From positions 1 to 51,899 of the forward strand of contig CAZJQP010000028.1 in the NCBI GenBank assembly GCA_964548225.1: DNA of 51,899 bases, read 5' to 3'. Source of the DNA: CALMEH01 sp964548225. GTDB taxonomy: Bacteria > Acidobacteriota > Blastocatellia > Pyrinomonadales > Pyrinomonadaceae. A program made the translations under genes and the position numbers. The first letter of the stretch is position 1. The number at the start of each line of letters is the position of its first letter. The notes beneath the pieces are model-generated. The model had not been told where the DNA came from, ran no database searches, and was given only the letters and a program-made list of their open reading frames with translations. Below, one piece after another: positions 15,646 through 24,610 of this stretch.

Positions 15646-16410
15646 ATGTTTCAAATCATCACATTTTACGAATTTAAGCATCTGGAAAATTTGCCCGAAA
15701 TGAAGGCGAAATTGAAGTTTGCAATGGACGAACTTTCGATAAAAGGCACGATTCTGATTGCGGAAGAAGGTTTTAATTCGACAATTTCGGGTTTGTGCGA
15801 AGATATTAAAAAGTTTGTTGAAATTTTAGAAGAAACATTTGAAACTACAATAATTTACAAAACTTCAGATCATTCGGAGCGTCCATTTTTGAAAGCGAAA
15901 GTGCGAATAAAGCAGGAAATTGTTTCGCTTCGAAAAAAAGTAGAAATTGAAAAGGGAATCGGAACGCACACGAAATCTGCGGATTGGAACGCGATAATTT
16001 CTGATAAAAATACAATCGTTTTAGATACGCGCAACGATTATGAAGTCGAAATCGGCACTTTCAAAGGCGCGATAAATCCAAAGATTGCAAAGTTTAGCGA
16101 TTTGCCGAAATTTGTTGCCGAAAACTTTAATCCGAAAGAACACAAACGAATTGCGATGTTTTGCACAGGCGGAATTCGTTGCGAAAAATTTGCACCGTTA
16201 ATGGTCGAAATGGGTTTTGAAGAAGTTTTCCAACTCGACGGCGGAATTTTAAAGTATTTGGAAGAAATGCCGGAAAACGAATCACTTTGGGAAGGCGAAT
16301 GTTTTGTTTTTGACGACCGAATCGCGGTTGATAAAAATTTGCAAGGCGGAAAAACAGAAGATTTGCGCCCTTTGACCGTTAATCCGCCGCAGAAAAAAGT
16401 AAAAAAATGA
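15646..16410 (+). CDS. trhO: tRNA uridine(34) hydroxylase TrhO (YceA-like rhodanese)
   Basis: A 254-residue TrhO/YceA-type protein that hydroxylates U34 of certain tRNAs in an oxygen-dependent way. The N-terminal domain (MFQIITFYEF, IKGTILIAEEGFNSTISG) is the acylphosphatase-like part characteristic of the family. The C-terminal rhodanese domain carries LDTRNDYEVEIGTFKGAINP and the active-site loop FCTGGIRCEK with two cysteines. Length is slightly shorter than many homologues because the C-terminal cysteine-rich tail is missing. Its stop codon overlaps the rsmB start (ATGA), so the two modification enzymes are co-translated. Confidence 0.92.
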   Translation: MFQIITFYEFKHLENLPEMKAKLKFAMDELSIKGTILIAEEGFNSTISGLCEDIKKFVEILEETFETTIIYKTSDHSERPFLKAKVRIKQEIVSLRKKVEIEKGIGTHTKSADWNAIISDKNTIVLDTRNDYEVEIGTFKGAINPKIAKFSDLPKFVAENFNPKEHKRIAMFCTGGIRCEKFAPLMVEMGFEEVFQLDGGILKYLEEMPENESLWEGECFVFDDRIAVDKNLQGGKTEDLRPLTVNPPQKKVKK

Positions 16411-17669
16411 AAATCTCGCCAGCCAGAATTTCTGCGTTTCAAATTTTGACGAGAATCGAAACGGAAAAGGCTTTTTCATCAGTTCTTCTGCCAATGTTTG
16501 AACAGAATTTGAATGAAAAAGACCGCGCACTTTGCCACGAAATTACGCTCGGCGTTTTGCGAAAGCAAATGTGGCTTGATGCGATTATTGAAAAATTGAC
16601 AGTCGGAAAAAAGACTGATTCGGCAATAAAAACTATTTTACGAATTGCGCTTTATCAGCTTATTTTTCTCGACAAAATTCCGCCACACGCGGCGATAAAT
16701 GATGCGGTAAATTTGACGCAAAAGGCGAAAAAAACTTCAGCGAAAGGTTTTGTCAATGCGATTCTACGAAGATTTACACGAGAAAAGATTGAATTGGAGT
16801 TTGCGGATAAAATTGAGCGAATTTCGGTCGAAACATCACATCCTCGTTGGTTAATTGAAAAGTGGATCGGGCAATTCGGCATTGAAAATACTGAAAAATT
16901 GGCGATTGCCAATAACAAAACTCCAAAATTAAGTTTTAGATTTACGGCAAAAACAACTGAAGCAATTAAAAAATCACTCGAAGGCAAAAATATTGAAAAC
17001 GAAAAGAATTTTTTGCGAGAATTAGCTGACAACGGCAAGATTTATTTTCAAGATGAAGCCTCGCAGTTGGTTGCGGGAGTTGTGAATCTGCAATCGGATG
17101 AAAGTTTTTTGGACGTTTGTTGTGCGCCTGCGAGCAAATTTTCGTTGATAAATTATTTGGTTGGCGAACCGCATAAATTGTTTGTAGGTGGTGATTTGTA
17201 TGAGCAGAGATTAAAACTCGTGCAGAAAAATTGCCAAAAAGTCGGCGTGAAAAATTATCGGACTTTGGTTCACGATGCCGAGAATAATTTACCTTTTGCG
17301 GACGAAAGTTTCGATGCTCTTTTGGTTGACGCGCCGTGTTCGGGGACGGGAACGATACGGCATAATCCTGAGATTCGTTATTTTTTGGAAGAAAAAGATT
17401 TTTTTGAACTATCACGGAAACAACTCAAAATCCTTTCAAACGCATCAAAACTCGTGAAAAGCGGCGGACGGATAATTTATTCGACTTGTTCATTGGAACA
17501 CGAAGAAAATGAAGCAGTTGTGACGGAGTTTTTACGGTTAAATGCAGAGTTTGAAAAGATTGCACCTGAATTGGACGAAAAATTTATGACCGATGAAAAT
17601 TTTGCGCGGACGTTTCCGCCGCGTGATGAAACGGACGGGTTTTTCATTGCCGTTTTTCGTAAAAAATAG
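16407..17669 (+). CDS. rsmB: 16S rRNA (cytosine(967)-C5)-methyltransferase
   Basis: A 420-residue SAM-dependent enzyme that methylates C967 of 16S rRNA. Residues 1-130 form the NusB-like RNA-binding domain (ALCHEITLGVLR, PHAAINDAVNLTQ, GFVNAILRRF). The C-terminal Rossmann methyltransferase has VDAPCSGTGTIRHNPEIRY with the catalytic-cycle Cys and YSTCSLEHEENEAVV with the second Cys. The SAM-binding loop reads DVCCAPASKFS, where CAAPGGKT is usual. The Gly-Gly to Ala-Ser change is odd but keeps the lysine. It overlaps trhO by four bases. Confidence 0.94.
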   Translation: MKISPARISAFQILTRIETEKAFSSVLLPMFEQNLNEKDRALCHEITLGVLRKQMWLDAIIEKLTVGKKTDSAIKTILRIALYQLIFLDKIPPHAAINDAVNLTQKAKKTSAKGFVNAILRRFTREKIELEFADKIERISVETSHPRWLIEKWIGQFGIENTEKLAIANNKTPKLSFRFTAKTTEAIKKSLEGKNIENEKNFLRELADNGKIYFQDEASQLVAGVVNLQSDESFLDVCCAPASKFSLINYLVGEPHKLFVGGDLYEQRLKLVQKNCQKVGVKNYRTLVHDAENNLPFADESFDALLVDAPCSGTGTIRHNPEIRYFLEEKDFFELSRKQLKILSNASKLVKSGGRIIYSTCSLEHEENEAVVTEFLRLNAEFEKIAPELDEKFMTDENFARTFPPRDETDGFFIAVFRKK

Positions 17670-17753
17670 TATTTTGAAAGAGTTCGCGTTCGTAAATTTC
17701 AATCAAAAAATGTTAGACTTTCGCTTTGCGCTTGTAAAAAATCGAAAAATTAA

Positions 17754-18440
17754 ATGAGTTTTATCAAAAAAAGCACATCGGCACTCGGAAAATTGATTAT
17801 GGTTGTATTGCTCGCCGCCGCATTTTTGGCAGGTTTGGTGAGTGTAGTTTTTCTTTCGCTTCAGGGCGAAGAAATTAAAGTGCCTGAAATTGTCGGAAAA
17901 AATTTCGCAGAAACTGAAAGAGAACTTGCGTCCTTGGGGTTGCGAATAAAAAAACGTGCTGACCGTTACAGCGAAGAAGCACCAAATACGATTCTTGAGC
18001 AGATTCCGAAATCGGGCGATACCGTAAAAACCGGACAGATGATTTTGGTTGTAACCAGCAAAACGAGTTCCGACGGCACGGAAGCTCCGATGAAGATTCA
18101 GAAAAATACCAACACGGAAGAAGAAGATAGCGAAAAAATCAAAGAATTGATTGACGACAAGCCGAAAAAGACGACCAATTCAAACAAAGCAGTAACGACT
18201 AATAAAAAGAAAGCAACAACTACCCGCGATGTCGTGAGCAACAGTTCGACGAAATCTAACGTGGGATCGGGAAACAATAATTCAAGCGGTGATGGTTCGG
18301 GCGGTAGCAACAATTCGTCGAATTCAAATAAATCAACAACAAATCCGACGAATAAATCGAACCCGACAAGCACGCCGAAACAGCAAGTTCCGAAACCAAG
18401 CGACGGCGGCAGCACAAGACCGCGGACGACAAATCCGTAA
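17754..18440 (+). CDS. PASTA domain membrane-anchored protein
   Basis: A 228-residue protein with an N-terminal transmembrane helix (about residues 13-35) and a single PASTA domain (about 40-103: IKVPEIVGKNFAETERELASLG, ILEQIPKSGDTVKTGQ). A long, disordered Ser/Thr/Asn/Lys-rich C-terminus follows. PASTA domains commonly bind peptidoglycan fragments or beta-lactam-like ligands outside the cell. No kinase or transpeptidase domain is attached, unlike PknB or PBP proteins. It precedes rpe by 18 bases and may share its transcript. Orientation with the PASTA domain in the periplasm is inferred. Confidence 0.82.
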   Translation: MSFIKKSTSALGKLIMVVLLAAAFLAGLVSVVFLSLQGEEIKVPEIVGKNFAETERELASLGLRIKKRADRYSEEAPNTILEQIPKSGDTVKTGQMILVVTSKTSSDGTEAPMKIQKNTNTEEEDSEKIKELIDDKPKKTTNSNKAVTTNKKKATTTRDVVSNSSTKSNVGSGNNNSSGDGSGGSNNSSNSNKSTTNPTNKSNPTSTPKQQVPKPSDGGSTRPRTTNP

Positions 18441-18458
18441 AAACTTTATCAATTATTT

Positions 18459-19130
18459 GTGAATAGAACATTTGAAATTGCCCCTTCAATTTTGTCTGCG
18501 GATTTTGCGCGGTTGGGCGATGAAATTAAAGCGATTGAAGCGGGCGGCGCAACGGTTTTGCACTTTGATGTGATGGACGGACGTTTTGTGCCGAATATTA
18601 CGGTCGGCTTGCCGGTTTTGAAGTCGGTTCGGAAATTTACTGAAATGACAATTGATTGTCATTTGATGATTGTCGAGCCAAATCGTTATGCAGTTGAATT
18701 TGTCAAAGCGGGCGCGAATATGGTGTCGGTTCACGTTGAGGCGGACGTTCATTTGCAGAGAACTTTGACGGCAATCCGCGAAGCCGGCGGGCAAGCCGGA
18801 GTTGCCATAAATCCGGCAACTCCGCTTAGTTCTTTGGAAGAAATCTTGCCATTTAGCGATTTTATTTTGCTAATGTCGGTTAATCCGGGCTTCGGCGGAC
18901 AGAAGTTTATTCCAACTTCGGTTGATAAACTTCGTCGGTTGCGCCAAATGATTGATGCGCGTGGTTTGAAGACGAGAATCGAAATTGACGGAGGAATTGA
19001 TGCGTCAAATATCAATAAAATTGTGGCAACGGGCGCAGAGATTATTGTTGCCGGGTCAGCCGTTTTCGGCAAAGGCACACCGGCGGAATCAGTCAAGGAG
19101 TTGATTGATGCGGGGAAAGATTGGGTTTAG
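18459..19130 (+). CDS. rpe: Ribulose-phosphate 3-epimerase
   Basis: Interconverts ribulose 5-phosphate and xylulose 5-phosphate in the pentose phosphate pathway. The 223-residue TIM barrel shows IAPSILSADFARLGDE at the start, VLHFDVMDGRFVPNIT with the metal-binding His and Asp, DCHLMIVEP, SVNPGFGGQKF for phosphate binding, and IDGGI with the second catalytic Asp. The start is GTG 18459; no ATG is available before the conserved core. No good Shine-Dalgarno is visible, so coupling with the PASTA gene 18 bases upstream is possible. Confidence 0.95.
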   Translation: MNRTFEIAPSILSADFARLGDEIKAIEAGGATVLHFDVMDGRFVPNITVGLPVLKSVRKFTEMTIDCHLMIVEPNRYAVEFVKAGANMVSVHVEADVHLQRTLTAIREAGGQAGVAINPATPLSSLEEILPFSDFILLMSVNPGFGGQKFIPTSVDKLRRLRQMIDARGLKTRIEIDGGIDASNINKIVATGAEIIVAGSAVFGKGTPAESVKELIDAGKDWV

Positions 19131-19131
19131 C

Positions 19132-19232
19132 GATTTTGGATTTTGGATTTTGGATTAATTGTTGCTTTAAGCTATTGATTTAACCGGAAGCCTTTGGCAT
19201 CAAACAAATCCAAAACCCGAAATCTAACATCC
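19132..19232. repeat. Heptad-periodic inverted repeat (GATTTTG type)
   Basis: Three exact tandem GATTTTG heptamers (19132-19152) are followed about 50 bases later by four complementary but degenerate A-rich heptamers of the CAAATCC type (19205-19232). The arms pair imperfectly. It fills most of the gap between rpe and the BamD-like gene. Confidence 0.8.
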
Positions 19233-19246
19233 AAATAGAGGTAATT

Positions 19247-20740
19247 ATGTTTTTAGGCAATAAAAGAACAATTTTCTTAAGTATTTTGGCAGTTTTGAGT
19301 TTTGTTGTTTCGGCAGTCGGACAACAGCGGAACGATTCTACGCCAACGCAGCGGCTTGATGTTTTGCGTCAGAAATTGGAAACATCCCGGCGTTCGCTCG
19401 GGGCGGCAATTTCGGTCATCAAAGATGACAATAAATCCGACAAAGCCAAAAAAGACGATAAAGATAAAGCGGAAACACCGCTCGGAAGGCTCACGTCTTT
19501 AGAAAAAGAAGCTGCCGGGTTGCAGTCTGATGTTAATTCTTTGCGTGGCAAAGTTGACCGATCAGAAAAATATGAAATAAGCGACATTGAACAAATGGAA
19601 TCGGCTGTTGGCGAATTTCTGGCGCGTGCTGACCGTGCCTTGGTCGAAACGGCAAGTGCGCGTGCAAATCCGACTTCGCAAGTCGGACAAACGCGGGAGC
19701 AAAAAAAGAAAAAATGTAAATTAGTATTTCTTTTTTGCACCGGAAACGATGAATACGATGACCTTATCGGCACGGTAACGCCCGGACGCGATAAAGAACT
19801 TTTTATCATTGCGACACGCGAAGTTCGCAAAAATAATTACGATGTCGGCAGGTTGCTTTTTCAGACGATTATTACGACTTATCCTGATTCGCCGTATTTA
19901 CCGATGGCAAAACTCGCGGTTGCCGATTCTTTTTATCTCGAAGGTTCGACAAGTGCTTTGATTCAAGCGGCGGCGGCATATTCGGAATGGTTGACATTTT
20001 TCCCGACACATCCGCTTGCTGACCGTGTTTTGTTGAAGATTGCCGAATCCGAAATGCGGCAAATCGGTTTGCCCGACCGCGATTCGACTCGTGCGAAACG
20101 CGCCGAACAGCGTTTGAAAGCGTTGCTTCAACAATATCCGAATTCGATTTTGATAAATGATGTCAACGCACGTTTGAAACAGGTTCAGGACAATCTTGGA
20201 CTGCATAATCTTTTTATTGCAAATTATTACTACAAACAATCGGTTGATTTGGGAAAAGGCGGATTGAAAGGGGCGCAGTCACGGTATCGTGAAATTTTGG
20301 AGAAATATCCGAATTTTACTTTTATGGATGAAGCACTCTTTAAACTTGCGGTAACTTATCAAATCGAAGAAGAGACCGACCAAGCGATTCGTTATTATCA
20401 GGAAATCGTCCACAATTATCCAAACAGCGATTACGTTGAAAAAGCCAAAGAGCAGTTACAATTAATGGGCGCGTCAATTCCTGAGCCGAATCCTTTACGG
20501 AAAGACGTAATGCCGGCGGAAGACAAATCATTTTTCCAAAACTTCCGCGAACAGCTTTTCGGTATTTATCCGATGACTATTGATAAAAACGGCGTTTTGA
20601 TGACCAGAGATTTCGACAAAACGAAGTTTGAGTTAATTGACCAAATCATCGAAAATCAAGGTGATTTGACTGCCGCACAAATTCCTCAATCTTTGACAAC
20701 GGTTATTCAAAATCGTTCGGTTCAACAGCAGGAAAAATAG
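19247..20740 (+). CDS. BamD-like outer membrane assembly / TPR lipid-free protein
   Basis: A 497-residue exported protein. The signal peptide ends around VSAVGQQ (residue 27). A coiled-coil-prone, charged region (about 35-130) follows, then an unusual stretch KKKKCKLVFLFCTGN near residues 152-166. The second half consists of TPR-like helical pairs in the BamD pattern: NNYDVGRLLFQTIITTYPDSPYLPMAKLAVADSFY, AYSEWLTFFPTHPLAD, YREILEKYPNFTFMDEALFKLAVTYQ. A role in inserting outer-membrane barrels is inferred from that pattern. It lacks a lipobox, and the N-terminal region is larger than in Escherichia coli BamD (about 245 residues). A general TPR scaffold is the alternative. Confidence 0.78.
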   Translation: MFLGNKRTIFLSILAVLSFVVSAVGQQRNDSTPTQRLDVLRQKLETSRRSLGAAISVIKDDNKSDKAKKDDKDKAETPLGRLTSLEKEAAGLQSDVNSLRGKVDRSEKYEISDIEQMESAVGEFLARADRALVETASARANPTSQVGQTREQKKKKCKLVFLFCTGNDEYDDLIGTVTPGRDKELFIIATREVRKNNYDVGRLLFQTIITTYPDSPYLPMAKLAVADSFYLEGSTSALIQAAAAYSEWLTFFPTHPLADRVLLKIAESEMRQIGLPDRDSTRAKRAEQRLKALLQQYPNSILINDVNARLKQVQDNLGLHNLFIANYYYKQSVDLGKGGLKGAQSRYREILEKYPNFTFMDEALFKLAVTYQIEEETDQAIRYYQEIVHNYPNSDYVEKAKEQLQLMGASIPEPNPLRKDVMPAEDKSFFQNFREQLFGIYPMTIDKNGVLMTRDFDKTKFELIDQIIENQGDLTAAQIPQSLTTVIQNRSVQQQEK

Positions 20741-20755
20741 ATTACTCAATTCGCC

Positions 20756-20806
20756 TTTTGATATTTGACTTTTGATTTTTCGGTAATCAAAGGTCAAATA
20801 TCAAAA
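20756..20806. repeat. Heptad-periodic inverted repeat (TTTTGAT type)
   Basis: Arms 20756-20777 and 20785-20806 pair over 22 bp with one mismatch and a 7-base loop. Each arm is three 7-mers (TTTTGAT, ATTTGAC, TTTTGAT and complements). It lies between the two TPR genes. The lack of a clean T-tract argues against a plain terminator. Confidence 0.9.
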
Positions 20807-20822
20807 ATCAGTAAAAAACTCA

Positions 20823-22874
20823 ATGAAAAATATTCTTGTATTTGCCTTTTTGCTAATTTCGACAACGACAATATTTGCCCAAAACGACCAACCTTTGATT
20901 GTCAAGCCTACTCCGAAACCGCTTACGATTCGGGACACGGTTAATAGTAATGTCGGCAGAATCGAGAAAAAAGAGATTATATCAAGAGAAAACCGCGAAG
21001 CGGCGTATTTGAATCTTTTGAAAGGGCAAAGATTTTTCAGAAATGCGGATTCTTTGGATGATTTAACCCAAGCAAGAGCATTTTATCGTTCCGCTCTCGA
21101 CCTCAATCCTTATTTGACCGAAGCCTATACAGGTTACGCCGATATTGCTTGGCTTTTGTATTTTCGCGTTTCGGAAAAGCGTTCAAAAAACGATTTGGAA
21201 GACACGATCGCACTTTCGGAAATGGCGATTAAATTGAATCCGAACAGTTATGTGCCGCGCCGTTTTTTGGCGATGGCTTATACTGAAAAAAGCGGTCTGC
21301 GCGAAGGAAGATTTATAGATTCGACGTTCGCTGAAAAAGCGATTGCTCAATGGACGGAAGTTGCACGAATTGACCCGCGAAATGCTGAAGCCTTTGCTTT
21401 TTTGAGTGTGTTTTTCGATCAATCCCAGAATAAATCTGAACAAATCAAAGCATTAAAAGGCTGGCTCGGTTCAACCGCGCCGATTGAATCTCGCTATTAT
21501 CAAGACGTAATTCAAACTAACGAAACTCTTTCGCCGGATATTGTTCCCTTAAAACTCGGAAAAGCCTTGCTTGAAGCCGGGCGTTCAACAGAAGCCATTG
21601 AATATTTTAGTCGCGCTGTTGCTGACAATCCGAACGATGAACCCGCGATTGAATTGCTTGCCGAAGCAATTCAATCGGGCGATGTTCCAAATCCCGATGC
21701 AGTTATTTTATTACTTCAACAAGCAATTTATATTAATCAGAAAAATGTTATTTTGAAATTGCTTCACGCCGAATTACAATGGCGAAGCGGAAAAAACGAC
21801 GAAGCAATCAAATTTTTGCGCGACACGATTGCTAAAATGCCGGCTGATGAAGAATCTTCAACCGCCGATTTGCAGATAAAACTCGGTGATATTTATTACG
21901 AAACCGAAAATTACGGTGACGCAGTTCGCGCTTTTCAAACTGCTCTCAAACTCCGAAATTTGGAAACCTCGATTGTTACCGAAGAAGAAAGGCTTTTTGT
22001 CATTACGACTTACGAAAAAATCATTAAAAGCTATAAAGATGCTAATCAATTAAGCGAGGCAAAATCAGCAATTGACAAGATGCGGATGATTCTCGACAAA
22101 AAGGATACGGTTGCCGATGAATTTTTGATTGATTTTTACCGACAAACCGGAAACCGCCCAGAAGCCTTGAAAACGGTGCGCGAAATGCGTTTGAAAAACG
22201 CCGAAGATTACGGGCTTTTACGCCTTGAAGCCACGATTTTAACGGAAAACGGCAAGGTTGACGAAGCCGTCGGGCTGATAATTCCTTTGATTGGAAAAAC
22301 CTCACCGCAATATAACGATTTTACGAATCACATTTTTATTTCAACGCTTTACACCGAAGCCTCTCGCGGAAAGGACGCTATTTTAGCGGCAAACAAAGCA
22401 TTCACAGCCGCCGGCAACGCAGAGGAAAAGCAAATTGCCAAACTTGTTTTGGCAAGCGCACAATTTGAATCGGGTGATTTCAAAGCATCAGAAGAAACTT
22501 TGCGGGCTTTGCTTAAACAAACACCGCGCAATCCGATGGCATTGAATAATTTGGGATATTTTATGGTCGAAAAAAATACTAATCTCGAAGAAGCCTTGAA
22601 ATTGATTCAGCAAGCCGTTGAAATTGATCCGAATAACGCTTCATATCTCGACAGTTTGGGGTGGGCATATTTCAAACTCGGAAAATTGGAAGAAGCCGAA
22701 TCTTCTCTGGTAAAAGCCGTAAGAATTTCACCTTCGTCAACGATTCTAGAGCATCTGGGCGATGTTTATCAAAAACAAAACAAAATTGAACTTGCTAAAA
22801 CTAACTGGCGAAAAGCTCTCAATCTGTCAATTAACAAAGAGGAAATTCAGCGTTTGAATGTGAAATTAAAGTAA
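20823..22874 (+). CDS. Exported tetratricopeptide repeat protein
   Basis: A 683-residue protein with a signal peptide (cleavage near IFAQ, residue 19) followed by many TPR units across nearly the whole length. Examples are AYTGYADIAWLLYFR, AIEYFSRAVADNPNDEPAIELLAEAI, LGDIYYETENYGDAVRAFQTALKL, and the textbook pair ALNNLGYFMVEK / LDSLGWAYFKLGKLEEAESSLVKAV near residues 575-640. Such proteins are protein-interaction scaffolds in the periplasm. No enzymatic domain is seen. It follows the BamD-like gene, and a hairpin terminator lies 40 bases after its stop, so it probably ends a transcription unit. Confidence 0.88.
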   Translation: MKNILVFAFLLISTTTIFAQNDQPLIVKPTPKPLTIRDTVNSNVGRIEKKEIISRENREAAYLNLLKGQRFFRNADSLDDLTQARAFYRSALDLNPYLTEAYTGYADIAWLLYFRVSEKRSKNDLEDTIALSEMAIKLNPNSYVPRRFLAMAYTEKSGLREGRFIDSTFAEKAIAQWTEVARIDPRNAEAFAFLSVFFDQSQNKSEQIKALKGWLGSTAPIESRYYQDVIQTNETLSPDIVPLKLGKALLEAGRSTEAIEYFSRAVADNPNDEPAIELLAEAIQSGDVPNPDAVILLLQQAIYINQKNVILKLLHAELQWRSGKNDEAIKFLRDTIAKMPADEESSTADLQIKLGDIYYETENYGDAVRAFQTALKLRNLETSIVTEEERLFVITTYEKIIKSYKDANQLSEAKSAIDKMRMILDKKDTVADEFLIDFYRQTGNRPEALKTVREMRLKNAEDYGLLRLEATILTENGKVDEAVGLIIPLIGKTSPQYNDFTNHIFISTLYTEASRGKDAILAANKAFTAAGNAEEKQIAKLVLASAQFESGDFKASEETLRALLKQTPRNPMALNNLGYFMVEKNTNLEEALKLIQQAVEIDPNNASYLDSLGWAYFKLGKLEEAESSLVKAVRISPSSTILEHLGDVYQKQNKIELAKTNWRKALNLSINKEEIQRLNVKLK

Positions 22875-22914
22875 AAGATTTTTTGGAAATCGAAAACAAT
22901 TAAGTTTTTATTTT

Positions 22915-22941
22915 AAAGGGCAAGTTGAATTTGCCCTTTTG
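22915..22941 (+). terminator. Hairpin terminator after the TPR gene
   Basis: A perfect 9-bp stem (AAAGGGCAA with TTGCCCTTT) with a 7-base loop is followed by a short T run. It is placed 40 bases after the TPR stop and just before the predicted riboswitch, separating the two transcription units. Confidence 0.75.
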
Positions 22942-22956
22942 TCATTAAAAAAGACA

Positions 22957-23051
22957 AAACCTTGACCGAAAAAGGCAATTTCGCAGAAATGCGAAAATCG
23001 CAAAGTCTTTAGTCTTCGCACGAAGATTGAAAGATTACCGAAGTGAGGTTT
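22957..23051 (+). promoter_or_regulatory. Predicted c-di-GMP-I (GEMM-I) riboswitch controlling the CAP gene
   Basis: The 5' leader of the CAP-domain gene folds as a GEMM-I aptamer. P1 is AAACCTTG (22957-22964) with TGAGGTTT (23044-23051). P2 is TTCGCA/TGCGAA capped by a GAAA tetraloop (22980-22995). The invariant CGCAAAG is at 22999-23005. P3 is a roughly 12-bp helix with one bulged G (about 23006-23034). The 3' junction TTACCG is at 23035-23040. Bases equivalent to the Vc2 ligand contacts G20, A47 and C92 appear conserved at 22974, 23002 and 23038. The ribosome-binding GAGG (23045-23048) lies inside the P1 3' strand, so ligand-stabilised P1 should block translation. The usual CAAA after GG is CAAT here, a deviation. 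Confidence 0.75.
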
Positions 23052-23054
23052 CAA

Positions 23055-23597
23055 ATGAAAAGCAAATATTTTTCCACGTTGGCGGCAATTGCTATTACTC
23101 TTGTTTTTGCGGTCAGCAATTTTTCTCAAAATAATAACTTTGAAGAAAATCGTCAACGAATCGTTGGCAATTCGTCATCTAAATCTGCACAAAACACTTC
23201 CGAATTGGAGCGAAAAGTTCTCGCACTGATAAATAATATTCGCCGCACAAACGGTTTGCAAGAACTTGCTTGGAATGATCAAGTTGCCGGAATTGCACGG
23301 ATTCACTCGACAAATATGGCTGAGAAAACATTTTTCTCACACGTCGGGTTAGATGGTTTGATGGTTGATGAACGCGCTGATGCCGCCGGATTGGGAAGAT
23401 GGCGGGCAATTGGCGAAAACATCGCATTTAATCGTGGCTATTCAAAACCATCTGATTTTGCGGTCGAGTGTTGGATGAAATCGCAATCGCACCGCGAAAA
23501 TTTGTTAAATCCGCGCTGGAAGGAAACAGGAATCGGAATTGCTATGGCTAATGATGGTGCGTATTATTTCACACAAGTTTTTTTACAACGGAAATAG
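23055..23597 (+). CDS. CAP (SCP/PR-1) domain secreted protein
   Basis: A 180-residue protein with a signal peptide (cleavage near NFSQN, residue 25). Its CAP domain, like bacterial YkwD-type proteins, shows LERKVLALINNIRRTNGLQELAWN, then HSTNMAEKTFFSHVGLDGLMVDERADAAG, the GENIA motif, and SQSHRENLLNPRWKETGIGI, with the two cavity histidines and glutamates. It acts outside the cytoplasm; the exact activity of the family is unsettled. The ATG at 23055 is chosen because GAGG lies six bases before it. A GTG at 23043 in the same frame falls inside the predicted riboswitch. Regulation by cyclic di-GMP is inferred from that leader. Confidence 0.9.
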   Translation: MKSKYFSTLAAIAITLVFAVSNFSQNNNFEENRQRIVGNSSSKSAQNTSELERKVLALINNIRRTNGLQELAWNDQVAGIARIHSTNMAEKTFFSHVGLDGLMVDERADAAGLGRWRAIGENIAFNRGYSKPSDFAVECWMKSQSHRENLLNPRWKETGIGIAMANDGAYYFTQVFLQRK

Positions 23598-23606
23598 ATT
23601 TGAAGT

Positions 23607-23672
23607 GTAGAAAGTAAAAGGTAGATGGTAAAACTGCTTGAGATGTTTTACCATCTACCTTTTACTTTCTAC
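23607..23672. repeat. Perfect 28-bp heptad-periodic inverted repeat
   Basis: Arms 23607-23634 and 23645-23672 are perfectly complementary with a 10-base loop. Each arm is exactly four 7-mers (GTAGAAA, GTAAAAG, GTAGATG, GTAAAAC and complements). It lies between the CAP gene and ispE and extends the open frame upstream of ispE. No U-tract follows. Confidence 0.95.
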
Positions 23673-23697
23673 CTTCCAAAACTTTAATCTGAAAGTG

Positions 23698-24591
23698 ATG
23701 TCAGAAAGTTTCACATTACCTTCGTTTGCGAAAATTAATTGGTTTCTGCGTGTATTGGGAAAGCGTGATGACGGTTATCACGAGCTTTGCACTTTGTTTC
23801 AAACGATTTCATTGGCGGATGAAATTACGTTTTCTACTTCGGAAACATTGAGTTTGACTTGTAGTGATGGGCGAATTCCGCTGAACGAAAGCAACTTAAT
23901 AATCAAAGCTGCAAATGCTTTACGCGAAAAATTTAATTCAAATTTAGGCGCGGGAATTCATCTCGAAAAACGAATTCCCGCACCCGGCGGACTAGGTGGC
24001 GGTTCGTCCAATGCGGCGGTGGCGTTGATTGGTTTGGCGCGACTTTGGAATTTAAATTTAGACAAAGAAGAATTAATAAAAATCGGCGAAAATCTTGGTG
24101 CTGACGTGCCGTTTTTCTTTTACGGCGGAACTTGTTTGGGAACAGGGCGCGGAACCATTTTACAGCCGATAAAGGATTTGGAAGAAAAATATCTATTGAT
24201 TGTTACGCCGAATGTTGATGTTCCGACAGGCGAAGCGTTTGCGCTTTTGAACGCACCGCGCTTGACAAATTTTTCGCCAAAAAGTATTCTTCAAATTTGC
24301 CGCAACGAAGCCGAAAGTTTCGATTTGCGGCAAAACGATTTGAAAAACGATTTTGAGCCAAGTGTTTTTACCATTGAGCCGGAAATCGCAAGAGTTAAAG
24401 AAAAACTTCTTGAACTCGGCGCGATTAAAGTTTCGATGAGCGGAAGCGGCGCAAGCGTTTTCGGCATATTTGATAACAAAGAAACGCGGCAAGCGACACA
24501 AAAAGCCCTTAAAGTTGAAAAAAACTGGCGACAGTTTGCCGCAGCAACCGTTTCGCGTGATGAATATCAGGCAAAAGTTGTTTCCGATTAG
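23698..24591 (+). CDS. ispE: 4-diphosphocytidyl-2-C-methyl-D-erythritol kinase
   Basis: A GHMP kinase in the MEP pathway of isoprenoid synthesis. At 297 residues it matches the family length. Motifs: SFAKINWFLRVLGKRDDGYHEL at the N-terminus with the substrate-binding Lys, Asn and His; the ATP-binding loop PAPGGLGGGSSNAAVAL; GADVPFFFYGGT with the catalytic Asp; and the C-terminal SMSGSGASVFGIF. The ATG at 23698 begins the conserved region (MSESFTLPSFAKIN). The frame stays open upstream only through the perfect heptad hairpin. It is followed by tRNA-Gln. Confidence 0.95.
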   Translation: MSESFTLPSFAKINWFLRVLGKRDDGYHELCTLFQTISLADEITFSTSETLSLTCSDGRIPLNESNLIIKAANALREKFNSNLGAGIHLEKRIPAPGGLGGGSSNAAVALIGLARLWNLNLDKEELIKIGENLGADVPFFFYGGTCLGTGRGTILQPIKDLEEKYLLIVTPNVDVPTGEAFALLNAPRLTNFSPKSILQICRNEAESFDLRQNDLKNDFEPSVFTIEPEIARVKEKLLELGAIKVSMSGSGASVFGIFDNKETRQATQKALKVEKNWRQFAAATVSRDEYQAKVVSD

Positions 24592-24610
24592 TTTCTAAAA
24601 ATTTTTACAC

